From Jackrogersella multiformis (lineage: Eukaryota > Ascomycota > Sordariomycetes > Xylariales > Hypoxylaceae), in contig CADCXD010000005.1 in NCBI GenBank assembly GCA_902806575.1, forward strand, positions 372,001 to 436,000: a stretch of 64,000 nucleotides of DNA, in the 5' to 3' direction. Position 1 is the stretch's first letter; the number at the start of each line of letters is the position of its first letter. A program made the translations under genes and the position numbers. Positions 46,377 through 57,240 of the stretch are shown here, in pieces. Below the pieces are notes generated by a model. That model saw only the letters and a list, made by a program, of their open reading frames with translations. It was not told where the DNA came from and did no database searches.

Positions 46377-48622
46377 ATGTCGAGCTCTTTCGAGAAGTCG
46401 GTGAAGGGTGCAACTAAGATAAAGGTCAGTCTACCGGAATATGATGTAATACGGTGTAAAATAGCGGCTGTAGACACGCGCCATCTACCAACACCTCTAG
46501 CAAGATATGACCCATCTAGCAATGGTTAAATAGCTGACATCGGTATTCCCGGCCAGGCCGCTCCTCCGAAAACCAAGTATATCGAACATATTCTTGTCGC
46601 AACACACGCCGGAGAAGCAGGAGTAGGGGAGGTTTTTAGAGCGCTACAGTTTCGCCTGCGAGATTCGACATGGACCGTGGTGCTCAAGAGCTTGATAACC
46701 ATCCACTTGATGATCAGGGAAGGCTCTCCGGATGCGACGCTGGCATATCTTACGAAGCATCGAAATGCGCTAGCCATTAGCTCCTTCACCGACGGTAAGT
46801 ATCTCGCCGGCGTAGCCGGGTGTCTTGAGCGCAGTATCTCTAATACGCACGGCAGCTCAAATTCAGGGCCGAAACATACGACACTATGCCAACTACCTCG
46901 TAGAACGGGTGCGTGCATTCAAAGAGACCGGGGTAGATTGGGTTCGAACCAAGGAGACAAAATTGGAGAAGCTTTCAGTTGAGAAAGGATTGCTTCGACA
47001 AACCGAAGTGGTTCAGCACCAACTCACGGCTCTTCTAAAGTGTGATGTGCGTTATTAAAATCTCTGTATGGCATTCTGAAGCAATGCTGACGCTGACGTC
47101 GGATAGGTTCTCGAGGACCCCGAGAACGAAATTACCATCACCGTCTTTAGGCTTCTGGTGTTGGACTTACTGTCAATCTTCCAAGTATTAAACCAAGCTA
47201 TGATCAACCTTTTGGGTAGGTTTGAAAGCGCCTATTGCCGATATCCGTTCAGGAGGTTAATGATATTTAGGCCACTTTTTCGAAATGTCCAAGGTAGATG
47301 CGGAGAGAGCTTTAGGCATCTACCAGAATTTCACAAAACAGACAGACTACGTCGTGCAATATCTCTCCGTGGCGCGGCAATGGGAACCTCATACTAGGGT
47401 TGAGGTACCTAAGCTGAAGCATGCTCCGGTCACCCTTCGACGTCAACTGGTGGAATATTTGGAAGATCCCGATTTTGAAACCCACAGGAGACAGTATCTG
47501 GCAGAGCTCGAGGCCAAGAAGGGAGGTACTGGGCTGTCTTCAAAAAGCGAAAGAAATATTGCAGACTCAAAAAAGGCTGCTACTGCAAAATCCACCGCAA
47601 CGACCGCAACCTCGGCAAAACCGTCACCGCACGTCACCAAAGGGCCGGATCCGGATCTCATCGATTTCTTCGACTCGATAGAACAGAACCAAACGTCTAT
47701 GGCCGTACAACCAAATCCCCAACTACAGATGGGCCATTTGAACCAACCGATGCCTACAGGCAATCCTTGGCCCTCGGCCGATGCGGGTGGCTTCGTGATG
47801 CAGCAGACCGGCCAACTCCAGGGCAATGGGTTTGTACCTCAACCGACCGGGTTTCAACCTAATAACAGCCCTTTCCAACAGCAAAACGTTGCCGCCTTCT
47901 CTCAACAGCAGCAGCAACAGCAAGTTCCAACCCAGATGCAGCCAAACTTCACCGGTGCTGGTTTCGGTGGGTATACGCCACAGCCGTCTTTCACACCAGG
48001 CGGCCTTGCCCCTATACCGCAGGACTCTGCTGCGGCATTCCAGACCGGGCTGTTACCCCCTATGCAGACGGGGCTACAACCTGGTCAGCAGATCACAAAT
48101 CCTTTCAGGGCGTCTATGATGATGGCCAACCCGACCGGAATGCCTAATAACTCCTTCGCCGCGCCTACTAGTCCGCAAATCCAGGCTACTGGTGGCCTGA
48201 CTCGGCAAAACACTAACCCTTTCGCCAGATCATCCCCTCAAGCTGTCGCCCCCTTCTCAAATCCTTCCGGGAGTTCTCCTTTCCAGTCACAGCCTCCAGG
48301 TCAACCACCAATACAAGCCCCTCTCCAGTCAGCCACCACGGGGACCAATCCATTTGCTAGGAATTTCAGCCAAATGCAGAATCAGCCTCAGCCTCAGCTT
48401 CAGCCTCAGCTTCAGAGTCAGCCGCAGAGACCTCAGACTAGCAGCGGCCTCATGCCACAACCGACGGGTAGCACAAATCCGTTCCGGCAGGGCGCTTTTG
48501 TCAATCACCAGACGGGAATGGGTTGGCAGCATGGACAACAACCGTTAGGTGGAGGACTGGATCATGTAGAGACTATGCCAGTGTTCCCTCGACCTACTAC
48601 ACAGACGCCCTGGCAACAGTAG
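46377..48622 (+). CDS. Clathrin assembly protein AP180/CALM (ANTH domain)
   Basis: Five exons (46377-46424, 46557-46794, 46856-47046, 47107-47215, 47271-48622) give 645 residues. Donors are GTCAGT, GTAAGT, GTGCGT and GTAGGT. Residues 1-290 form an ANTH domain: SFEKSVKGATKIKAAPPKTKYIE, the lipid-binding Lys-rich start, then HILVATHAGEAGVGEVFRAL, TVVLKSLITIHLMIREG, and GIYQNFTKQTDYVVQYL. The rest is a Gln/Pro-rich tail with a DLIDFFDSI motif (about 323) and four NPF motifs (about 471, 509, 553, 597) that bind EH-domain proteins. This is the yeast YAP1801/1802 family: it binds PI(4,5)P2 and recruits clathrin at endocytic sites. Intact. Confidence 0.93.
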
Positions 48623-50178
48623 GAGAGCTTTGGCTGTTTAATTTTGGGGTGACAAATGAAAAAGGAACTGAACTGGAACAAAACTGCGTCACGAGACGTC
48701 CCCTAACTTGCGAAAGTACGCATAGAGCGAGGCGTTACCCTTGGATTTCATGATTTCTTCCCTCCGCGCGCGCAGGGCTACTGAGTTGGCCAATGAGGAT
48801 AGGAGGGAGAGAAGAGCTAGACTAAAGGAAATCGACGCAGGCGAACTAGTAGGACCAGATCCACCGAGCAAAAGGGGAGGTCTTACAAATAAATGACACG
48901 AACAGCTTGGTGTTCTTTTTTTTTTTTTTCTCCTCGGGGAGGAAGGAAATTGTCAAAGAGACACTCAGATAGGCCGGGCGAGCGGAGCTGAAGCGGCAGA
49001 ATCGCGATTAGCAGCAGCGGAATTCGAATTCGGTGGTATCTTCTGCGAGCCTGTATTATTCATCGAGGAGCTGGGGCCGGTGAGGCTTGCATGCGCGCAA
49101 TCACGTTTAATAGTAGGCTGTTGTATAATGACATCATATTATGTTATGTTGCGTTTTGTTGTACTGTACTGTGCTGTGTATGGTGAGATGTGTGTGATGT
49201 GGTGATGTGTAGTTGTGATGTAAAGGGGTAGAACGAAATAGAATAACAAGAAGAAAGTTATGGTACGACGCTTCCTTGCTTGCGCTACTTGTGGGATTCA
49301 TGCACCTACCAACCAACCAATCTCCCTACTTACATACACACATGCATACATCTACGCGTACATGGTGTTGTAGCGTTCCTTGATACTCCTTTACGTTTCC
49401 CGCAACTCAAGACCAACACCACGAGGTCTATCTACAGCAGGCCAGCCTTACAGAAGCACCGGAGTACCGGCATGGATGGCATGGGGTCGGTCATACACAG
49501 TCCGGTCCAATCCAGTCTAATCTAGTCCGGTCTGGATGATAATTACTACCAAGATCTATTATCTGTATATGTTCGCAAGGTACCTAGGCTTTCAGAATTT
49601 ATTAGTTCCAAGGTTATACCTGATCCCTTTATTACCTAGGTTAGGTGCCCACCTACCGCTGAGGGTTAGGGTAGGTTCCGGTCTTTGGTTTGCCGCTGTC
49701 TGGTCTCCTAGATATAGGATATAGTATACATGTAGTATATCAAATTTACCCTAGTATTGGTATGTGGTATACTGAACGTAGGTAGTATACAGAACGCAGT
49801 ATACCTATCCTAGGTACTCAATGTGGCATGCAGCATAAACAAGTCCAAACCAGACGCCATCGCCATGCAAACGAAGCAAGCTACCTCTACTGGGGCTTTT
49901 GGATGGCTCCCTACTCCTTTACCCCTTTTTCCTTCTCCCTTCTCACTACCTAGATACCTACCTAGGTAGTCTTCTCTTATTATTCTCCTCTTGATAGTTT
50001 TATCTCATTTGTCTCTGCTCACTGGTTCTTTCGGCTCACGCGGCTGGTTACGCTACGTAGCCCAAGGATGAGTAAGTAGCTCGGCCTGTTGTCCTTCGTC
50101 CCGGGGGAGACAGCAGTATCCATTGCGAACCTGCTTCTGCTTCTGATTCTCCTTCCCTTGCCATCGGCCTGCCTCCAC
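48623..50178. other. Intergenic between AP180 and TFB3 genes
   Basis: 3' regions of two convergent genes. It has a T14 tract near 48918, palindromes near 49580, 49637 and 49966, and possibly one small minus-strand gene. Confidence 0.45.
48689..48871 (-). CDS. Possible exon of a small membrane protein
   Basis: Reads SISFSLALLSLLSSLANSV (one hydrophobic helix), then ARREEIMKSKG and a basic, aromatic end (LYAYFRKLGDVS) before a stop. Upstream on the same strand another open stretch (about 49140-48974) reads a Ser/Asn/Ala-rich segment. I could not link the two with a convincing intron, and I recognise no family. The composition looks protein-like, which is the only support. Confidence 0.2.
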   Translation of the reverse strand: MLGGSGPTSSPASISFSLALLSLLSSLANSVALRARREEIMKSKGNASLYAYFRKLGDVS

Positions 50179-51414
50179 TCATCCAAACACATCATCGACT
50201 TCCATCCGCGCACCGCCTCTCCCTCCCCCCTTCCCCATCGCTCCGCCATCCATCCCGCCCGTCCTCCCTACATTCCCCGCACTCCCCACCACCGGCTCCG
50301 CCTGCACATCCTTCGCCTTCTCCTCCGCGACCACGACGCCCAGGCCGGCGAAGGCCTCGTACACGGCGCGCGCGACGTACTCGCGGGTGCTGTAGCCGGG
50401 GACGCGGTGGTCGTCGGCGGCGCGCGCGCGGTCGAGCCACGGGTTAGCGTACTCGAAGCCTGGGGGCGGCGGGGCGTGGCGCGTGCAGTCTAGCTTCAGC
50501 CCCGCGAAGGGGTCGTAGGGCCGCTGGTAGTAGTCCGCGCCGCCGTCGTCGGGCTTCAAGGTCTTATCTTTGAGCCCGCGGATGGAGAGCAGGTTGGATG
50601 AGGGGCCGAGGCGCGAGGGGTTGAGGGAGGAGGAGGAGGGGGCGGTGGTGCTGGATGGGTTGGAGGAGGAGGGTATGAGCGATGGGCCGGAGATCTGGGC
50701 GACGCGCGCGCGCTTCCGCGCTACGATGCGCGCCTGGATGTCGGCGGCGGTGCCGGGCTCGCCGCGCGCCAGCGCCTCCATGACCTCGGCGTTGATGGTA
50801 GCCTCCTCGGCGCGGACGCGGTCCTCCTCGCGGCGGTCCTCCACGCGCCTCTGCCTCGCGGCCTCTACGTCGGCGGCGTCGCGCTGCTTGCGCATTGACT
50901 CCGCGTCGCGGCCGCGCTTCTTGTTCTTCTCGATATCCTCGCGGTGCTTCTGCTCGTAGGCGAGCAGCTTGGCCTCGGCGCGGCGGCGGTCGGCGTCGCG
51001 GCCCTGGACCAGGTCGAAGGTCAGCTCCTCGACCTGCTGCAGGTAGTCGTTGTAGCCGCGGGGGGAGACGAAGTCGTCCTCGGCCATGTTGAAGACGGCT
51101 TGGACGCGGCGGCGCACGTCGACCTCGCGCTCGACGCGCAGGTCCTTGAAGAAGGCCGGGTGGAAGCCGCGCTGGCGCAGGGTCTTGGTGCAGCCGGGGT
51201 GGGGGCACTGGGCCGGGCCCTTGCCGAAGAGGTGCTCGACGCAGCCCGTGCACATGGGGTGGTAGCACTCCGGGTTGATCAGGAAGCTGAGGTCCGGGTT
51301 GAAGTACTTCTGCCGCCTGCACACCGGGCACACGTCGTCCGGGACCGTGGCGGACGGCGCGGCGCTGATGCTATCGGCGCCGGGGTTGGAGGCGGGTACG
51401 GGCTTGCGAGACAT
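50179..51414 (-). CDS. TFB3: TFIIH subunit Tfb3 / MAT1 (CAK assembly factor)
   Basis: Single exon, 411 residues. The N-terminal C3HC4 RING finger reads VCPVCRRQKYFNPDLSFLIN, then CYHPMCTGCVEHLFGKGPAQ and CPHPGCTKTLRQRGF. FNMAEDDFVSPRGYNDYLQQ and VEELTFDLVQ, a long charged coiled coil (about 150-240), a Ser-rich stretch and a C-terminal YQRPYDPFAGLKL segment follow. This is the Tfb3/MAT1 plan: it holds the Kin28-Ccl1 kinase module on core TFIIH in the nucleus. It is divergent from NudC, with starts 706 bases apart. It is very GC-rich, which creates long shadow frames. Confidence 0.93.
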   Translation of the reverse strand: MSRKPVPASNPGADSISAAPSATVPDDVCPVCRRQKYFNPDLSFLINPECYHPMCTGCVEHLFGKGPAQCPHPGCTKTLRQRGFHPAFFKDLRVEREVDVRRRVQAVFNMAEDDFVSPRGYNDYLQQVEELTFDLVQGRDADRRRAEAKLLAYEQKHREDIEKNKKRGRDAESMRKQRDAADVEAARQRRVEDRREEDRVRAEEATINAEVMEALARGEPGTAADIQARIVARKRARVAQISGPSLIPSSSNPSSTTAPSSSSLNPSRLGPSSNLLSIRGLKDKTLKPDDGGADYYQRPYDPFAGLKLDCTRHAPPPPGFEYANPWLDRARAADDHRVPGYSTREYVARAVYEAFAGLGVVVAEEKAKDVQAEPVVGSAGNVGRTGGMDGGAMGKGGGRGGARMEVDDVFG

Positions 51415-52120
51415 GGCTGCTTATTACTTCCTCGGTCGGTCCGTCGTTCTATTATGTGCGGCTAGTGTGTGTGTTTCTGTCTGCCTGTCTTTCGGTTTCC
51501 CGTCCTGCGAGATGACGTGCGATGTGCAGAAGCAGTGCTGTTATGACGATAGCTAGGAGTGAGAAGGGAGACTTAGTCAGCTGAATTGGATTCGGTCATT
51601 TGCGTTCACTGTCTCGTCTCGTGAGAGGCGAGGTGGTAGCATATGTCGAGAAAGAGGGAGAGAAAAAGGGACGCGTAGGTGAAAGACGGAAGACGGGTTG
51701 AAAGAAAGAATGGAAGCTCAACTTCAATGTTGAATTATTAAAGTACACTACGTACCTAGGTACCTTCCATTACTATTATAAATATATTTAATGGGTCTCG
51801 CACGAGGCTAGGGTAGCTTCCATGTGAGGGTAATGATTGGTTGAAAATGCCTACAAGGTAAATACCTAGGTACGTACTTTGTAATCTGTACATCGCAAGC
51901 TGTAGAATGTTGCAGGGGTAGTGTTTGCCCCACTAACGGCTGCCCCTCCATCGAGCTTAATGAGCTCTTCGCATCGTTCTATCTAACAACTTTCTTCCCT
52001 GGCCTTCTGATACCTTCTTCTGATACTTTCTTCAACTTATATTAACCTTATAGCTAAAACACGACAACCGACACTCAACGGAACACATATAATAGTTAAA
52101 AAATCAATAGAAATACCATC
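51415..52120. promoter_or_regulatory. Divergent promoter region, TFB3 / NudC
   Basis: Contains CCTAGGTACC near 51756 and TACCTAGGTA near 51866. Pyrimidine-rich tracts lie just upstream of both ATGs. No other site is claimed. Confidence 0.5.
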
Positions 52121-52866
52121 ATGGCTGACAACGGTATGCGCCCATCCACACGTTTATTCCACAGCCTTTCAGAGACATCCCCAGATACCTACCTATCTAA
52201 CAACCCACTAACATCCATCACAGAACCCACCCCGGAGCAAGAAGCAGCAGCCCGCGCCAAGGAGGCTGAGGAGCAAGCTGCTCTGCCGTACAAGTGGACC
52301 CAGACCATCGCCGACCTCGACATCAACATCACCGTGCCCGGCAACCTCAAGGGCCGCGACCTCGTCGTCGACATCAAGAAGCTGAAGCTGAAGGCCGGTA
52401 TCAAGGGCCAAGATCCCATCATCGACGTATGTATATACACTCGACTCGCACCTAGTTAGCGAGCAGGTGAAGAGGAGAAGACGAAGAATGTATTAACCAT
52501 ACCACCCCCCACCAGGGCGACCTCCCGCACGCCGTCTACACCGAAGACTCGACGTGGACGCTGATCTCGGCGCCGGACGGCACCAAGACGATCGAGATCC
52601 ACCTGGACAAGATCAACAAGATGGAGTGGTGGGCGCACGTCATAACCGCGGCGCCCAAGATCGACGTGACCAAGATCCAGCCCGAGAACTCCAAGCTGGG
52701 CGACCTCGACGGCGAGACCCGCGGCATGGTCGAGAAGATGATGTACGACCAACGCCAGAAGGAGCAGGGCCTGCCCACCTCCGACGAGCAGAAGAAGAAC
52801 GACATCCTCAAGAAGTTCCAGGACCAGCACCCCGAGCTCGACTTTAGCAATGCTAAGTTGAATTAG
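52121..52866 (+). CDS. nudC: Nuclear movement protein NudC
   Basis: Three exons: a 13-base first exon (52121-52133), 52224-52426 and 52516-52866, giving 188 residues. The introns are GTATGC...CACAG and GTATGT...CCAG. A short coiled acidic N-terminus (PEQEAAARAKEAEEQAA) is followed by a CS (p23-like) domain: YKWTQTIADLDINITVPGN, LKLKAGIKGQDPIIDGDLP, then WTLISAPDGTKTIEIHLDK and MEWWAHVI. The C-terminal tail is GMVEKMMYDQRQKEQGLPTS and ends DFSNAKLN. NudC is an Hsp90-linked chaperone for the dynein/LIS1 pathway needed for nuclear migration in hyphae. Intact. Confidence 0.94.
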
Positions 52867-53600
52867 GGGCAGTGATAGGAACAGGGACGTAAAGATGTGA
52901 TTATTAAAAAAGAAAGTAAAATATGGAAATTCAAAAAGATATCATTGGCAGTGGCCAGAAATCAAGTCAGTCCCGAAAAGGCGTGCCTAGGAGTGATAGG
53001 GGTGCGATGAATTACAGTCGAAGAAAAGTTCATGTCGTTAGCTACATACGTGCGTACACGATATGGAGGAAATGGAATGTGCAGGGTGAAACGAATAGCC
53101 ATAACCACGGAAGTAAAGAATAACACCGAAGGTGAAAGGTAATGGCATCAGAGAGCCCTGTCTCTTTCGATCTTGGAATCGCTAGTAACGTCGTAGCAGA
53201 CGGGGTACCGCTACGCATCAATTGTCAGATTAATAAGCGTTCCGTTACAGATGCTTGTATTCGTGATATTAGATAATAAAAAGGAGCAAATAGCCAAAAG
53301 GAAAAATCACTTACGACAGGCACATAGCATGAAACCTACCTGTTCTAATAGCATCCTCTTATAGCTATTAGTAGTTAATCCAGGCGATGGTCTTTCTGAT
53401 TTAGTAATGCATTGATACTATGTACCAAATGGATCGCCAGTGTACGAAGCGCCGAAAGGTTGCATCAATCCCGCAACTCCAGGATCTAGAGAGATCCTCA
53501 GCTACACAGTGAGCAAAGCCATATTCACGCAATACTACCTCAGGACCAAGACGCAGTACTCATAGCCCACCATCGAGCTACCATAAATTGTTGATATCCT
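52867..53600. other. Intergenic between convergent NudC and URI genes
   Basis: 3' regions of both genes. Nothing else was recognised. Confidence 0.6.
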
Positions 53601-55433
53601 TTAAGTCTTGGTCAACCTTGCCATCTTAAAGCGGCTCATTCGTTGTGGTCCACCCTCCTCTTCGTCTAACGGCTGGATAGGGTCCTCGTTTTCTTTCATG
53701 AAGCCACCCTCGCGATGCACAAGCTTATTGCGCATCTTGTAGTACTCTTCCGTGGCTTGTTTTTGTAGGAGATTGGCGTCAAACTCATCTGGCTCCTTTA
53801 CCTCTGAAGACGGCTTGTGCTCCAAGACAGAGCTTGCCAAGGTGTGACCCTCAGGTCCCGAGGGAGTAGGTCTTTCAATACTAGGCTTGTCTGGCGCAAT
53901 AGGGGTGCCATCCAGTGCCATGGGAGCCTTGTTGCTGGGTGCTTCATTGTTTCGTGCTCTCCGGAATCGAGAGGCCTTCTTATATGTAGTAACCACCGGT
54001 TGACTCGATCCACCATTGCGCTCCATGACAATATCGGACATGGGATCTACTTCGGCTTGCTTCGGTGCTGGAGCTGGAGCTGGAGCTTCTGCAATATCAA
54101 GACTTTGGGCAAACTTGACACTCTTCTTGGCGTTTTGTGCAGGCAACGAATCTTCGGTGTTAGGCTTGGTCGCTGCTTTGTGTTCGATATTGGCAGCATC
54201 TTCACCTTCACGTTTGATGCTTACACGGCCAATACCCTCAACCATATCCTCCTCGCCTTCTGACACATTGTTCTTGCTGAACTCGTAGTTAGCCAGGCGC
54301 TCTTTGAGTTCCAGCATTTGGCGCCTCCAATCATCATCGACCTTGATCTTCGATCGGCCATATTCGTCCTCGTCACTGTCATCATCATCCTCGTATTCAG
54401 TATCGTCATCTGTATCATCTTCAGAAGACCCCTCCTCTAGTTGCAACTCGGCGACAATTGGCGCCATCTCATACATCATCGTATCCTTGTTGTAACGAAT
54501 CATGTCTTCTCGAAGAGCTGCGTCCTCTGGAGCTTCATCGGCTGGAAGGATGGGATTTGATATTATATTCTGTTGATCTTTCGCTCTCTGGAGAATCTCT
54601 TCCAGCTTCTTGGCGGTCTCTGACTGCTCCTGCTCCTTCTCCTGCTGTTCGCCGGATTTAGTATCGTCACTAAATTTCACACTTTTCTTCTTTGACACAG
54701 GCTTCGTCTTCGGCTGTTCTCCAGCTGGCGACCCCTTTTGCTGGTTACCTGGCTGGTCTAGGGCCTTTGGCGACTCTGCAACTTGGGAATCTTTGGATTG
54801 TTGGATAGACGGACTTGGGGCTTCTGCCACGGACTTTGGTTCGCTATCCCGTATCTCTTTCGAGGACTCGGGTAGGGTGTTGGCATCGGTGGTAGGTTGA
54901 AAGTCTGCGAGTCCGGCTTTCCTTAGCGTCTCGAGAATCTGTGGTCGATTGTCTCCAGGGGTGCGAAGACTATATGAGATGACGTTGTCCTCCTCATCCA
55001 ACTCTTCCATTATCTCGGTAATGGGTAATCCTTCTTCGTCAGTCGCATCCGGGTTCGCAACAACTGTCACTGCAGCAAGCTTATTCTTCGCCGCCTCTAG
55101 TTGTTTATCCAGTGTACTGACATTCTTAATGACGTAATCCACTCGGTTGTTCAGAAGGCTGATAATCTGCTCGGCAGTTTTGAGGACTTTGGGGCCGAAT
55201 ATGATGTGGAGTTCCTTCTCGTTCAGTAGATCGCCTTCGAATTGGTCTCGAGTTTTCGTGAGGTCCTCCTTGCTAGCCGGCGAGGACAACGATTCGACAT
55301 CCCCTCGCAACGCCTCGTACTCTTTTTGAGATTGTTTCCAGTAGTCAAGCGCCTTGGAAAGTGTGTCGACGTTCTCCTCTAACTTCTTTCGCTGCCTTTC
55401 CAGGTCAAGGAAGCTGTCTTTTGTAGACGCCAT
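53601..55433 (-). CDS. URI/Bud27 unconventional prefoldin
   Basis: Single exon, 610 residues. Residues 1-125 form a prefoldin-alpha-like unit: coiled coil (LERQRKKLEENVDTLSKALD), loop with LNEKELHIIFGPKVLKTAEQ, second coiled coil (LDKQLEAAKNKLA). A long, charged, low-complexity part follows, including a Lys-rich KKKSVKFSDD patch, an Asp/Glu run and a second KKSVKFAQSL. The C-terminal block has KASRFRRARN, SSVLEHK and SRFKMARL, the conserved end of fungal Bud27/URI. The protein helps assemble RNA polymerases and links to TOR signalling and translation initiation in yeast. Intact. Confidence 0.86.
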   Translation of the reverse strand: MASTKDSFLDLERQRKKLEENVDTLSKALDYWKQSQKEYEALRGDVESLSSPASKEDLTKTRDQFEGDLLNEKELHIIFGPKVLKTAEQIISLLNNRVDYVIKNVSTLDKQLEAAKNKLAAVTVVANPDATDEEGLPITEIMEELDEEDNVISYSLRTPGDNRPQILETLRKAGLADFQPTTDANTLPESSKEIRDSEPKSVAEAPSPSIQQSKDSQVAESPKALDQPGNQQKGSPAGEQPKTKPVSKKKSVKFSDDTKSGEQQEKEQEQSETAKKLEEILQRAKDQQNIISNPILPADEAPEDAALREDMIRYNKDTMMYEMAPIVAELQLEEGSSEDDTDDDTEYEDDDDSDEDEYGRSKIKVDDDWRRQMLELKERLANYEFSKNNVSEGEEDMVEGIGRVSIKREGEDAANIEHKAATKPNTEDSLPAQNAKKSVKFAQSLDIAEAPAPAPAPKQAEVDPMSDIVMERNGGSSQPVVTTYKKASRFRRARNNEAPSNKAPMALDGTPIAPDKPSIERPTPSGPEGHTLASSVLEHKPSSEVKEPDEFDANLLQKQATEEYYKMRNKLVHREGGFMKENEDPIQPLDEEEGGPQRMSRFKMARLTKT

Positions 55434-56385
55434 TGTGGATTTTCCGTCAGTTGCAGTGAAATTTGGGTGAAATTTTGGTTACAAATAAGGGTAGAACTGA
55501 GAAGATAGAGTGGGCCATGTATTGGTTACGAAGTAGTTTAGGTACTTAGGTAGATTGGATATCTGCAGATTCAAAGTGGAGAAAAGACTTTTAGTACAGT
55601 GGTAATATAGATACCACACAGTGCCCCGCGCCTTCCATCTGGTTGTGAGCTACGTAGTAGTTTCGCTTAGTCATATAGTACGTACCTGCCTTTAAGGTGC
55701 ATGCAGCCAGGGTTACCTACAGGGCAGCTGCAAGGTACCTAGGTACATAGAAATGTCTAAATTTGGAATACCTAGAACCTTCCTTGGAACCTCCAACGGT
55801 GAATATCTCAATCTGCATTGTGTGTGTTTTGATATCGCATATATAAATTGTTCCAATGGGACCTTCAATGGGACCTTCAATGGGACCTTCAATGGAACAT
55901 TTGTTGCTACACTTGTTACTACCTCTGAGCAGCTACAAAACTGCAGTTTCCTAGAATTCAAACTTATTTCCTGCGGCAAAGTTAGAGACAAAAGACGATG
56001 TGATACCGCCCCAATATACAAACTAATGTTCTCTTCTCTTCATTTTTATGGCATCCAAAGGTTCAAAGTATTGGTCAAGTTCTTGTTAATGAATCGAAAT
56101 AAAGAATGGCAACAGCCCCTCCGTCATTGTGGCAACACAACGTACAAATATATCATAGTGTGATCCATGGGTGTCAGTAACGGTAACCCTTAATTCCTAT
56201 GATCAGTCACCACAACTGAGCCGTAAAACATCACTCCCGCCTTCCATCTGCAGGCTTCTAAGGTCTGCTCACGAGTCTGTGGAATTAACCACAGCACACA
56301 GTAACGTCTTCGGCGGTGCCGGGTTTCTGTTCACTGTCATCGTGGTTAGATCAGAAAGAAAAAGGTGAAACATCTATCAGATCCC
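55434..56385. other. Intergenic, holds a 12-bp tandem repeat
   Basis: Upstream of URI and downstream of the Ctr gene. A CCTAGGTA copy lies near 55738. An open frame at 55753-56163 exists but has no family resemblance. Confidence 0.5.
55854..55900 (+). repeat. 12-bp minisatellite, about four copies
   Basis: Unit CAATGGGACCTT three times, then a diverged fourth (CAATGGAACATT). Read on the plus strand it encodes NGTF repeats, but the frame around it looks non-coding. Confidence 0.8.
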
Positions 56386-57240
56386 TTACCTGCCAAGTTT
56401 GTCCCACTGGAAGACGAAGCTGCCAATGGCCACACCAATGAAGATGCAGATGATGATGTAGCCGTTGTAGTACATCGCCAGCCTAACGAGGGTGTCAGCA
56501 ATGTCATACATAACATAAAGAAATAAGTAGATATAGGTAGGTGGTGGGTAAAACGTACAGCATGAGAATGTATGCCACGATGAACTGGCTAGTGAAGAGC
56601 AGGGCGCGGAGGGCTTGCTCGTACAGCTTGGGTCGATGAGTGGCGCGAACAACGGGAGTGCCGGCTGATGGTGGTCCTGCGGTAGTCTGAGGGCCGTCCT
56701 TGGAGTTGCGGCCACTCTCGTTACCATCGCTGGGAGCCACAGCAACAACATTGTTGGTGCGGGTGTGCTTGCGGATGAGAAAGCGGTCATACTCCTTAGC
56801 CAAGCGGCGAAGGGCCTCGAGCGACATTCCGAGAAGAATCACACCGATGCAAGAGCCAGCAAACATGCCGTCGGACTTGATGTGCCATGAGGTCGAGAGG
56901 AAGCACGCATCGACGGTGTGCCAGTTCCAAAGCATCTATTGATATCCATAATGTTAGTTTTTCTCAAACCATAGCCCTGATATATACCTGCCTACCTAAG
57001 TAGGTACCTAGGTAGGTATCCAGGCAATTAGAGAGGTAATTATTCTGACGAAGAAACCATACATACAGAAATCTTGCAGCTATGCTCGCCTCCCATGCCT
57101 CCCATGCCGCCCATGCTGCCCATAATCATTGGGCCTGTAAGAGTAGCAGTAGCCTGACCAGTGACCATTGCTGTTGTAGAAATCAACGACGATGACGTTA
57201 GTGTTGGCATTGTCATGCCGGGCATGTCAGTCATGTCCAT
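56386..57240 (-). CDS. Ctr-family copper transporter
   Basis: Three exons, 57240-57067, 56935-56559 and 56482-56386, with introns of 131 and 76 bases, give 215 residues. The extracellular N-terminus is Met-rich (MDMTDMPGMTMP, GSMGGMGGMGG). TM1 region MLWNWHTVDACFLSTSWHI leads to FAGSCIGVILLGMSLEALRR, a polar loop, then TM2 with the Ctr MxxxM (ILMLLAMYYNGY, split by intron 2) and TM3 with GxxxG (GVAIGSFVF). These are the copper-filter and packing motifs of Ctr trimers, which import Cu(I). The stop TAA overlaps a possible donor (AG|GTAAGG), so a further short exon is not excluded. Confidence 0.92.

Noticed and set aside
50564..51331. Arg/Pro-rich frame inside TFB3
   Set aside because: Alternative frame of a GC-rich gene with a clear RING finger in the main frame.
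55753..56163. 136-codon frame with NGTF repeats
   Set aside because: Open mainly because of the 12-bp tandem repeat; the rest does not look like a protein.
57061..57080. Ctr exon 1 read through into ICMVSSSE
   Set aside because: GTATGT donor and downstream MLWNWHTVD exon give a standard Ctr protein; the read-through ends at once.
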